Origin: Polytrichum commune | Taxonomy: Eukaryota; Streptophyta; Polytrichopsida; Polytrichales; Polytrichaceae | Direction: 5' to 3' | NCBI GenBank assembly: GCA_950295325.1 | Contig: OX485803.1 | Location: 30,681,554-30,745,553, forward strand | Length of the DNA stretch: 64,000 nt | In this document: positions 47,075 through 56,205 of the stretch, one piece after another | Numbering within the stretch: position 1 is the first letter of the stretch | How the letters are laid out: the number at the start of each line of letters is the position of its first letter | Notes under the pieces: generated by a model | The model's database searches: none | Seen by the model: the letters and a program-made list of their open reading frames with translations, nothing else | Told to the model about the DNA's origin: nothing | Translations under genes and position numbers: made by a program

Positions 47075-47139
47075 CACCCCCTTTGGTAGATGTTGTGAAC
47101 CCAATTCAAAACTGCACGCAAGTAGCAGGAGAGTTGCAA

Positions 47140-47260
47140 TGAACGGGGGAGAACTAACCGCTAATTATAGGTAAACTAGTTGCCTTTGAGAAACAACCAA
47201 TCAACGTTCAAGACTTTAGGAAAATTACTGATCATTTTTTGAGAATCTAGAGAACATTCC
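47140..47260 (-). mobile_element. Partial copy of the A/B foldback family
   Basis: GGGGGAGAACTAACCGCTAA, AGAAACAACCAATCAACG and TTGAGAATCTAGAGAACATTCC follow the B-to-A' order, with the A' part cut short. Confidence 0.45.
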
Positions 47261-47614
47261 TCAAATTCTTTTCTCTTTTTCTTTTGGGCACAAATTGAAA
47301 AATCAATTGTAAGAAGGAGTCAAAATACAACCACCTCGGGAGAACCAGCGCAATGTGAGGAGAAATCAAGAAAGCAAGAAAGAGCGCCCATCTGAGGTCT
47401 AACCTTCCAAGTCACCACTAAATTGCTACGGGTCACAATAAGACCTCTGACACCCCAATTCGAGTCAAATTCTTTAAGGACATCTTGATAGGCAGCATGA
47501 AAATACCTCATATTCATAAGGAAAAACCGAAAGATCCCAATGCTCTTCTGGCACTGGAGGGTGGGTGGATTGTCCACAAGCTGGGCTGCTCATCAAGGAC
47601 ATGTAATGAGGCAG

Positions 47615-47830
47615 GCAGTGTCCCGGGAGGTTTTGGGACATAATTGGGTCAAAATCCAAGTGTTTTCCAAGGCCAACCGAGTGTTCCATGTTGTGATCCT
47701 TTTGGGTTTTCTTTATTGACGCAAGGGTAAACTCCATAGATTCCTTTAATAATAATAATAAAAGAAGGATAGTTAATGTTCCCCAAGTCTTGAACTCCAA
47801 CAGGTTATCTGCAACTAGCAGTTAGTACCC
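47615..47830 (+). mobile_element. A/B foldback family, single A-to-B' unit
   Basis: Begins AGTGTCCCGGGAGG, then GGACATAATTGGGTC, CCAAGGCCAACCGAG and CTCCATAGATTCC. It ends CAGGTTATCTGCAACTAGCAG. An AAT run lies inside. It represents the unit without an inverted insert. Confidence 0.6.
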
Positions 47831-48559
47831 CCGTTCATTGCACGGATGAGGCATCTCCTTGTACTTTAATATGGCAAAATGGCTGTGGCATGCAAAGGCC
47901 TGGGCTCCCATTAACTTAGCTTGCATAGAGATTCAAGTATAATAAGCCTTTGCCCGCCCACCTGCCCATTGACTGGAAGAAAAATGGCCACACCATCGCC
48001 ACGTGGGGCCACGCCATTGGTTGTGGGTGTGGACATCTTTCCCAAAGGTTACAGTAACTTGGCCGCATACTTGTTAATGGAGGATAGTTGGCCTTTCGTA
48101 CGAGTGTGACTCCCTTCTTACGGATGGGGTTGGGCCTTTGAGTCACTTTGCTGCGGTGCCTTTAATTTAACAAATATAGTAGCATTAAACGGTAGTAATG
48201 TGGGCCATTGTTCTCACCGTCCTACATGAAACACACCTACGGACCTCCCTCGCCCGCTAAGTAGTAGCAAGAGAGGTTGAGCCATCTTGGGCCAAAGATC
48301 CACACACTTGACTCTTCATACGGTTTGTCTTATGCAACGATCGTAGGAGTCGTAGCCTAGCCCAAGAAGGCACGCGCTTATGAAGCTCAAGGCGCCTCCC
48401 GCTGTCTTCATGTTGCACTCTAATCAACATGGCATATCAATCTTCATGCCAGACTCAATCAAATGTATAGTGAGAATTGATATCCTCCCTCCCTTTGCCT
48501 ATGCTGCAATTCCAATCCCTATGTTGCATGTATCTGCTCAATTCGCACAACAAGAGGAC

Positions 48560-48805
48560 ATTGTCGCGTTTGATTGTACCTCTCGACCATCCATCCATGC
48601 TAAGAACATGTTCCCTATACATTTGTGGTTGATTCATCTCAAATGTGCTTCACTAGATTGATTATAAAAAAACACTTAATTTGGGGAGGGGGGTGAAGGT
48701 AGTTTCATTGCCAAAACGCACTTGAAAAGTAACGTTTATGTGACGTACTACTTTATGACGTATTTTTGTTGGATAAGTGAAAGATATGCCATAATTTCCT
48801 CTTGT
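48560..48805. mobile_element. MITE of the GCATA-GAG family, degenerate
   Basis: TGTACCTCTCGACCATCCATCC and GGTTGATTCATCTCAAATGTG at the left (both shared with 25052). AAAGATATGCCATAATTTCC at the right. The 93-residue frame at 48380-48661 runs into it and is not recognised. Confidence 0.5.
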
Positions 48806-49194
48806 CAAGTTTCACAAGGGTTTCACATGACCATTGGCTTCATATATCGGGTCAGTATCACTCAAATAACCTCTCAAGACCGAATTAGTCTATGTTAAGG
48901 TATTCTTCATAATGTGTACCTATTCACCCACAAAGGTCACCTCTTGGAAGGAAGCAATGATCTCTTAAACCATAATCTAATGCTCCGTAAACCCATCTCA
49001 AGTTGGCATAGCAACCTCAAGATGCCGCCTATGCATAAGAGAGAAAAATCTTTTATGTACATTGGTGAAACTCTAAGCTCCATGTTTGTTTTTTTTTTAA
49101 ACAAATGAAACAATAACAAATTGGGTGAACCCTATTGTTGTTACAGATCAAAAATTCTAAAGTCAAAGGCATTCACTTATTTTTGGGGCATTAA

Positions 49195-49891
49195 TACACC
49201 CTAACCTCCGTAATATCACCCTCCTTAATGTCACTCTATCTCTTATATCCGGAAACCCTAGAGAACGGATGTTCGTGAATTAAATGTCCCTCCTTGTTGT
49301 CACATTTCCCTCTTATATATCATGGTTTTTGATATTAAAGTAATCCACGAGAGAAATCAAACCACATGCTCACATGTATCACGTTGTCATCATTGTGATT
49401 ATTGTGATTATTGTAATGTTGACTTTGTGTGATTCCACAATGTCACATGCTACACTAATTCTCTATCATCACATATCCATGTTAACATTCCATACCTCCC
49501 TGATATCATGTGCACTTTGGTTGCCATAGGCATGATATTAGGGAGGTTGAGTGTAAATCCTAACCTCCATAATAATGTCACTCTAGAAACCCTTGGGAAT
49601 ATATGTACTTAGTTTACATCTCCCTCCTTGTTGTCACATTTCCCTCTTATGCATCATAGTTTTTGACAGTAAATTAATCCACCAGAGAATTCACACCACA
49701 CACTCGCACGAATCACGTTGTCATTATCGTCATTATTGCAACATTGACGTTGTGTTATTCCATAATGTCACAAAATACACTATTTCTCTATTATCATACA
49801 TCCATGTTAACACTACAGACCTCCTTAATATCATATACACTTTACTTGTCATAGGCATAATATTAGGGAGGTTAGAGTGTACCACCATGAT
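49195..49891 (+). mobile_element. Two tandem MITEs with CCTCCxTAATAT ends
   Basis: Unit 1 (49195-49548) starts ACACCCTAACCTCCGTAATA and ends with the complement of ACTCAACCTCCCTAATATCA. Unit 2 (49552-49891) starts CCTAACCTCCATAATA and ends with the complement of TACACTCTAACCTCCCTAAT. Both contain CTCCCTCCTTGTTGTCACAT, CACGTTGTCAT and ATCCATGTTAACA. About 350 and 340 bp, similar but diverged. The 114-residue frame at 49593 is incidental. Confidence 0.75.
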
Positions 49892-50950
49892 GCAACATTG
49901 TGGGCAATCACATACACCGAATCTCTTGCTTATTTGAGTCATGGAGGGTTTTTAAAGTTTTAGGCATGTTTCCTTATGTATTTGAGAACATTCTCACTTT
50001 CTTTGTCACCTATATGCACATGTCTCTTCTAGGCACTTTTTTTTCTCCCCTCACCATTTGGTGTGCTCTCCACATAAAGGCAGCTCAAGAACTTAACTCA
50101 AAGCCTAGTTTATTTGTTGTTGTTTTCCATGGTCAATAAAATTGGGGTGGAAAATTTGAAAATATGGGTGATCCCTTACAAAGTGGGGGATTTAGTCCCC
50201 ACTTTTGGTGACATTCTAGTTGAACTCCATTGTAGATGGAGAACTTGGTGCATGAATTTGGCAACGATTGGTCTTGGAAAATTAGTGTGGGTCGCATTAA
50301 ACCGGCAATTTGGCAGTTCAAGTCTAGTTTTGCACTCCTTGATATAGAGGAAAAGTGTGGGTTGGTTATCATTCCAAAGTTAGCTACAAGGTGTAGAACT
50401 AGGGCATTTATCCATGCATCGAATGTTAAATCTAAGTCGTTGTTTCTCTTTGGTCCACTAATTTGACATAATAAAAACAACACCAAGACATTTATTTGAT
50501 AACTCTGAGTGTCTAGTGGTAGTAGCTCACGCACTCGGGCATGTTATAAAATTGCAACTGTTGCTTTATGCAAACCTCATTGTTGAGAAAAAGTAACAAG
50601 TTGTTAGAACCTTCCATACAAAAATTGTGCCATGAGCAATAGGGAGTATATTGTATCTTTATCTGTCAAATGAAGTTCTGAGGAACCATCCATAGGTTGG
50701 ACATTTTACCGTTTTAGTTGATTTGACATTGAAGGTAGTTTTGAAGACCCTAAATTACGTTAAAACAACCACAAGGCATGTAGGGGCATGTTGCAAGCAT
50801 GTGTTTAGTTTATTCAAATGACAGGTACGTTCCTAAGCCACTAAATTCCCAACCTATGGCAATATGCCATTGAGCAAATATTGCAATGGCCATGATTGGG
50901 GAAACTTGTCATTTTTTAAATCTATTTTTGTAGAGAATCACCTATAGATA
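49892..50950. other. No gene recognised
   Basis: Open frames exist on both strands at 50133-50534 and 50236-50466 over the same DNA, with no domain. AT-rich. Confidence 0.4.
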
Positions 50951-50954
50951 TAGC

Positions 50955-52500
50955 ACATACGATGACTCTCAATACTAAGTCAATTAGAAAATTAACAAAT
51001 TATGGGAAGCCCAATCTGGAAGAGTATTGATCTTTTTGCCAAATCATAAATTGGGTCGTATGCGCAACCAAGCTAGTTATCGTCCTTTCAAATTTCAACT
51101 TGAGCGCTATAGCAACGAGAGAGAAATTGCATATTGAATGAATTAAGGTCTATTGATTTAGTTTTGGAATTGCTTTCATCACTCACCTTCAATTGCAAGA
51201 ATAAGTTCACATTGATGTCTAGGGTTCTCCCTCTCACTTTTCGTTAGTAGTGTGGTCTCTTAGGACACACAGTTGTGAAGGTTTTCTTTGCCCATGAGAG
51301 CATTACTAGAGGAGAAGAGGTTGAAAGCTATAGCCTTGTTGCAGCATGGGCGTAGCACACGTGAAGTGTCAAAATTGTTGGGTATCTCTCAATCTACAAG
51401 GTCTAGGATTCATAGAGAGTGTGTTCCTCATGTGGAGCCTTCGAGAGGAGGGCACCCAAAAAGCATCACCCTTGCTTAATGACGAGTGTGTTTAAGAGCC
51501 ATCGCAGTTGATGGACTAGATAATGTTGTAGAGATGAGGATTACTTTAAGTGAGCACCAACATAGTGAGGCGTGCACTTCATGAAGCAGGTCTTGGGTCA
51601 TTAAAGAAGCAGAATAAGCCGTTGCTCACGACCAAGAATGTGCATTGCAGGTTGGAATTTATTCAACATCATAAAGATTGGACTATCCATGATTGGTATA
51701 GGGTGATTTTTAGTGATGAGACTAAGATCAATCGATTTCGGTCCGATGGTCGCCCTTGGTGTTGGGCAAGGGATGGAGAATCTCAATCACAAGCTCATCA
51801 TGTGAGTCAGACAATTAAATATGGGGGTGGTGTAATTCTTGTGTGGGGTTGTATGACTTCTCGTGGCATGGGTTACTTGTGCAAGATAAAAGAGAAGATG
51901 ACACAAGGTGTGTATCTTAGCATTCTTCAAGATGGGGTCATGAAGACAATTGAATGGTACCATTTTGACCCTTCTCGTGTCATATTTCAACACAATAATG
52001 ATTCTAAACATATTGCAAAAGTAGTCAAACAATCACTGTCAATGCAAGATTTTGATGTACTTACTTGGCCTCCTTAGTCACATGACCTTAGTCCACCAAA
52101 GCACGTGTGGGCACCTATGAAACAAAAAATAAAATGAGTATTCAACACCAACCTAAGAAATGCTTCAATTGTGGGATTGTGTGCAAGCTTCTATCCATTC
52201 CATCACTCATGAGCAATGTCAAAAGTTCTATCATAGCATGCACAATCATATCCAAGTTGTTTTAGCTTCTAAAGGAGGGTAGATTTAGGTTACAAAACTA
52301 AGTCAATGCATATAGTTCTCTTCAAATCATTGTTCGCCATGTGTAGTTTTGCAATAGGCATGAGGCTTTAGAAATGATGTACTAGACTTGACTATTAACT
52401 TACATGAGTGACAATTTGTATGTTCATTGTTTTTATTTGCTTGGCATTGTGTGGAAAAATCGTTGTAGTGAGTCACTGACTAATTTGAGAGTCGGTGTAT
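50955..52500 (+). mobile_element. Tc1-like transposon, about 1.55 kb, inactive
   Basis: Encloses the transposase relic 51288-52282. Candidate terminal inverted repeats: GACTCTCAATACTAAGTCA at 50963-50981 and, inverted, TGACTAATTTGAGAGTC at 52477-52493. They match imperfectly (GACTCTCAA identical, then a diverged TAGTCA). Total length is normal for Tc1 elements. The TA target duplication cannot be fixed with confidence. One element, one dead gene. Confidence 0.6.
51288..52282 (+). pseudogene. Tc1/mariner-type transposase, multiply disabled
   Basis: The N-terminal helix-turn-helix (LLQHGRSTREVSKLLGISQS, 51288-51479) is followed by stops TAA TGA. A short stretch (51480-51550) reads AIAVDGLDNVVEMRITLSEH, then a frameshift leads to 51550-52077 with NIVRRALHEAGLGSLKKQ, RVIFSDETKINRF, WCWARDGE and VILVWGCMTS. 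The first catalytic Asp (SDET) is kept. The second is Asn (QHNND where the family has Q-D-N-D). A TAG follows WPP, and the third acidic residue is Lys (SPPKHVW for the usual NPIEHLW). After another frameshift the C-terminus EQCQKFYHS and VVLASKGG ends at 52282. Spacing fits a DD34E transposase. The phrasing resembles fungal Tc1-like elements from memory (unverified). Confidence 0.9.
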
Positions 52501-52860
52501 ATGTACATGTGAGCCCAAAATGGTGCCCACATGTGGTGATTAACTCTTCGAAACCAATTTTAGTTTGACTTTGATGTATTATGATTATTCACAAAACATA
52601 AAAAGAGTGAAGTGTGGTGTGGATTTAAGTTTAGGCTTTAGAATGGGTTGTGTGATTATTTCAAGGTTGAATTCAATAAGAGTATGCCTTGATAATGTGA
52701 GTAGGGGGTAAGGTGAAGCAAGGTGAGCTCCGCAGGTTAAATGCCCACTTTTGGATCCACCTTGGTAGTTTAGGAAGAAGGAAGCTTGGTGGAAGGGGAT
52801 TAGTCCCTACTTTGAAGGTGAAGGTTAAGGGATTGTGATTGGAGGTGCTAATCCTCTCAC
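52300..52860. other. No gene recognised
   Basis: Right part of the Tc1-like element and then spacer. Nothing coding seen. Confidence 0.4.
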
Positions 52861-52861
52861 C

Positions 52862-53180
52862 CTATCCTCACCTCTCTCTCCCTCTCTCCCTCTCTCCCTC
52901 TTTGCTACTTAAGGTGTTTTCTCTCTCATTTTTTTCTCTCTCCATCAAGCGCTCTCAAGGGAGCAAGCTCTTAAGAGCTTGAGCCACGTGTGTGGGTTAT
53001 TAGTTTTTAGTGAAGTTAGTTAGTTAAGCTCTCTCTCTCAATTTCTCCCACGGGAGTGAGCTCTTATAGCTTGAAAGCCATGTGTGTGGATTAGTTAGCC
53101 CTTAGTGATGTTAGGGAGTTAGTTTAGTTAATTAGCCCAAATCATAAAAACCAAGTAGCAAAGTATTTAATTAGAGGCTT
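52862..53180 (+). repeat. CT-rich tract and diverged about 110-bp duplication
   Basis: CTCTCTCCCTCTCTCCC tracts (52862-52900, 52918-52945, 53030-53045). GAGCAAGCTCTTAAGAGCTTG..CCACGTGTGTGG at 52972 recurs as GAGTGAGCTCTTATAGCTTG..CCATGTGTGTGG at 53055, each followed by a TTAGT(G)-rich stretch. With the minisatellite and small ORF downstream this might be the leader of a retrotransposon or of a gene (inference). Confidence 0.55.
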
Positions 53181-53302
53181 AGAGTCACCAAATTAGCTTG
53201 TAGTTTGAAAGCCCTTTAGGTGTACTCCTAATTAGTGGGTTGGTTAGGGCCATTAATAAGCTTGGCCAACCCTTAGTTGCGAGTGTACTAAGCTCTGCCC
53301 AT

Positions 53303-53662
53303 CAGACCAAGGAGCTACTGTTCGGCCAGCAGACTAAGGAGCTACCCGGTTCGCCATCAGACTAAGGAGTTACATGGTTCGGCCAGCAGACTAAGGAGCT
53401 ACCGGTTCGACCAGCAGACTAAGGAGTTACATGGTTCGGCCAGCAGACTAAGGAGCTACCGGTTCGACCAGCAGACTAAGGAGCTACCCGGTTCGCCATC
53501 AGACTAAGGAGTTACCTGGTTCGACCAGCAGACTAAGGAGCTACCCGGTTTACCATCAGACTAAGGAGTTACCTGGTTCGGCCAGCAGACTAAGGAGCTA
53601 CCCGGTTCGGCCAGCAGACTAAGGAGCTACCTGGTTCGGCCAGCAGACTACGGAGCTACCTG
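53303..53662. repeat. 28/29-bp minisatellite, 13 copies
   Basis: Unit CAGACTAAGGAGCTACCCGG plus TTCGGCCAG (29 bp) or a 28-bp variant (TTCGCCAT; TTCGACCAG). Thirteen GACTAAGGAG-type cores, with variants alternating (CTACC/TTACC/TTACA), which suggests a higher-order 57-bp arrangement. GC-rich relative to the flanks. Confidence 0.9.
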
Positions 53663-53958
53663 TTAAAGCCGAAATTACTACCACCTCAAGGGTAAACCAA
53701 GCCGAGCTAGGATTAAGGGACATGAGAATTAGTTGGAGACTAAGCTAGTGAAACCATCACCTAATGAGTGATGTGGGTGACTTAGAATTAGGACTTAAGG
53801 GGATGGCTTAATGAGATTAGTCAATGTGTGAGTTGTGTGATTAGATAGCTAGGAGGGTGTGTGGTTTTTGCAAGCAATTGTATTTGAGGTTAACCATTGA
53901 GGGAGTGTTTTTTCAACACTTACATCCTTTTTGGTAAAAATCAATCACTTATATAACA

Positions 53959-54132
53959 ATGGAGAAAGAGGAGGACTTAAGCAATGGCAAGGTGAAGGAG
54001 AGGATAATCAAAGGTGCAAGGAGAATATCCTTGAGAGCTTGTGTTGCCAAAGCTGCCGGTTGGACTCTTGAGAAGGCCAATTCGGCCACAAGCCAAGAGG
54101 CTACTATTAATAAACAAAGTGATTCAAAATGA
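53959..54132 (+). CDS. Small ORF (57 aa), hypothetical
   Basis: AACAATGG around the start is a good plant-type initiation context. The peptide begins MEKEEDLSNGKVKERIIKGA, is rich in Lys, Glu and Ala, and includes RRISLRACVAKAAGWTLEKA before ending SKtga. Codon usage looks more protein-like than its neighbours. It lies about 300 bp after the minisatellite. It may be the first exon of a gene, the start of a retrotransposon gag, or chance. No signal peptide or membrane segment. Family not recognised. Confidence 0.35.
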   Translation: MEKEEDLSNGKVKERIIKGARRISLRACVAKAAGWTLEKANSATSQEATINKQSDSK

Positions 54133-54285
54133 CATGAATGCCTTGGGATGTGAAGAGAGCATTTCTCAAGATTCATACAATACATGTGATTCTCAAAACC
54201 ATCACCCGGACTAGGACGCTTAAGGGTGGTGGGTTTGGCCTCACAGTACCAATATGGGTTCACCATGATAAATTATCAATGTTGG

Positions 54286-54415
54286 CTAAGGGTTAATTTC
54301 CATGTAAGCCACTCATCCACCAAATCCTAGTAGAAATGTAGATTCCACCCAATGGAATCTACATTTCTACTAGGATTTGGTGGGCGAGAGCGGCCTACAT
54401 GGAAACGAGCCCTAA
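54286..54415. mobile_element. Foldback MITE, 130 bp
   Basis: Left TTTCCATGTAAGCC ... CCACCAAATCCTAG, TAGAAATGTAGATTCCA; right the same in reverse complement (TGGAATCTACATTTCTA, CTAGGATTTGGTGGG, GGCCTACATGGAAAC). The loop is only a few bases. Outer bases TAAGGG and CCCTAA echo a TTA/TAA target. Related end words at 16660 and 38930. Confidence 0.8.
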
Positions 54416-54419
54416 GTCA

Positions 54420-55052
54420 CCCACATCTAGTTGGCTGAGGATAATTTGTGGTGTCTACATAAATTCATTCAATAAGAAAGCAAAAACGTAAGCAACTGAA
54501 CTATTATAAAGCATGTACATAACTATTTCGAGACCGTTTGACTCCAAAACTAGCAGCACACTTAATCCTTGGTTCAGTCATTTCAATAACCCACTCCTAC
54601 CCAACGCCATTACGAACACTTCGTGTTAGATTGACATATCATGTAGACCCACATTTCATACTAGCTAGTGACCTGTAAAACCCACCACATTTGATCCAAA
54701 AAGTCCTGAACTGCCCAACTTCAAAGAATGAGGACTCTCCGATCGTACGAAGAATAATCCTGTCAGTTAAGACCCACAATCCATGAGATCTCCACATGTT
54801 GAAAGGAAAAAGAGCAATTGGACTTGATGCATCCTGGAGACCACAATCAATCTTAGTTGAAATCTATTTGCGAAAATGTCACAAATTCACACTAACTTAC
54901 ACTACAGGAGGATCAAGTGGAGTGATGCCAAAGGCATTCCTTGTCAATAAGTTAGTGTCCTCTGCATATAGGTGAAGACAGAGACGTGTGATTCATGTAT
55001 ATGAGCATTGGCTTCTGTGCACTCACTGTACCCAGCCTACTGACTGCTACAC
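54420..55052. other. No gene recognised
   Basis: Spacer with short frames; the frame at 54995 runs into the H1 element and is incidental. Confidence 0.4.
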
Positions 55053-55055
55053 TAA

Positions 55056-55555
55056 GGGCCACTTCACACACGAGACTGAGAGCCCGTGACCATTACACTT
55101 CAAGCACTCTCATTGGTGGAAAAGGTGAGGTTGGTCCAAGTTCACTTCACACTACGCTTGAGGGACCAACGGAGTATGTGAATGCAAGATGGGTGTAAAG
55201 TCCACGTGGATTCCTATGTGGCGTCAAATGGATCATGTTTCATGGTTACTTGGACTATCTTCAAAAACCTCCTCTTGAAGGTAGGCCTAACACGAAATTG
55301 GGGGACCATGGCACTCTGAACGCTCGCAACCGTTGGTTTATTCTATTTTATCATGTGTGAGGACCCGCATGAATAGAAAGTCATTGAAATAGCATTCGGC
55401 GGAGGGCCCGGTCACATATGGCCTCACACTACACTTGAGGGACCGTTACCACACTGCACGAGTTGGGAGGTGTGTTGGGACGGCCTTTGGACACTTTCTT
55501 TTGGGCTCTCACAATTGCATGGGTCACAGCTCATGGCTTGTGTGTGAAGTGACCC
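55056..55555 (+). mobile_element. Harbinger-like MITE H1, best copy (500 bp)
   Basis: TAA (55053-55055) then GGGCCACTTCACACACGAG; the other end is the complement of GGGTCACTTCACACACAAG, then TAA (55556-55558). The 3-bp TAA duplication and GGGCC...TTCACAC termini fit PIF/Harbinger MITEs. The interior has two words of the type CTTCACACTACRCTTGAGGG that echo the ends and may be relics of nested copies. Copies at 11825 and 31363. Confidence 0.85.
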
Positions 55556-55571
55556 TAACTATGATGTTTAG

Positions 55572-56205
55572 TGCAGTGCCCGGGAAGTTTGTATTTGGGC
55601 ATATATAGTCAGTCAAGATCCTAGTGATTCTAAACCCAGCCGGTTACATGTTGACATCTTCCGGTGGTTTTGCTTTCATTCATTTGAGGTATATTCTTCC
55701 ATAGATTCCTCTCACATGATCGGTAACAATGATCAGGGAGAACCGGCAATTAGTTACAGATGAACTGGTTGAGTTTGAGAAATACCTGGTTGAAGTTGAA
55801 GACTGCATGAAAATTACCAATCATTTAAGAAGAATCTATGGAATCTACTCCAATTTAGTAAAGGAAAACCGAAGGATGTCAACATGTAACCGGTTGGACT
55901 TGCAAACACTAGGATATCAACCGATTATGCCCAAACAATCTCCCCGATCACTGATCAGTAAGTCTCTCAAAGTCTCGATCACTGATCAGTAAGTCTCTCA
56001 AAGTCTCGATCACTGATCAGTAAGTCTCTCAAAGTCTCGATCACTGATCAGTAAGTCTCTCAAAGTCTCGATCACTGATCAGTAAGTCTCTCAAAGTCTC
56101 GATCACTGATCAGTAAGTCTCTCAAAGTCTCGAACTTCAACCAGTTATTTCTCAAACTCAACCGGTTCATCTATAACTAACCGCTGCTTCTTCCCGAGCC
56201 CTGGT
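55572..56205. mobile_element. A/B foldback element with an inverted copy nested inside
   Basis: Order A (55580-55715), B (55734-55812), A' (55835-55945), tandem array, B' (56131-56205), where A' and B' are the reverse complements of A and B. A/A' words: GGGCATAATCGG-like, AACCGGTTACATGTTGACAT, TCCATAGATTC. B/B' words: AGATGAACTGGTTGAGTTTG. This is best explained as one A-to-B' unit (as at 47615) with a second unit inserted in reverse. The 87-residue frame 55729-55992 crosses the nested unit and is not recognised as a protein. Confidence 0.65.
55945..56131. repeat. 31-bp tandem repeat, 6 identical copies
   Basis: Unit CGATCACTGATCAGTAAGTC plus 11 bases, repeated six times without visible substitution. 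It contains the palindrome TGATCA. It sits between the A' and B' arms of the foldback element. Lack of divergence indicates recent expansion. Confidence 0.95.

Noticed and set aside
47320-48146. Cluster of ORFs on both strands around 47.3-48.1 kb
   Set aside because: Overlaps the A/B foldback family and has no domain; compositional frames.
50133-50534. 133-residue minus-strand ORF
   Set aside because: A plus-strand ORF is open over the same region and neither has motifs or repeats elsewhere in the window.
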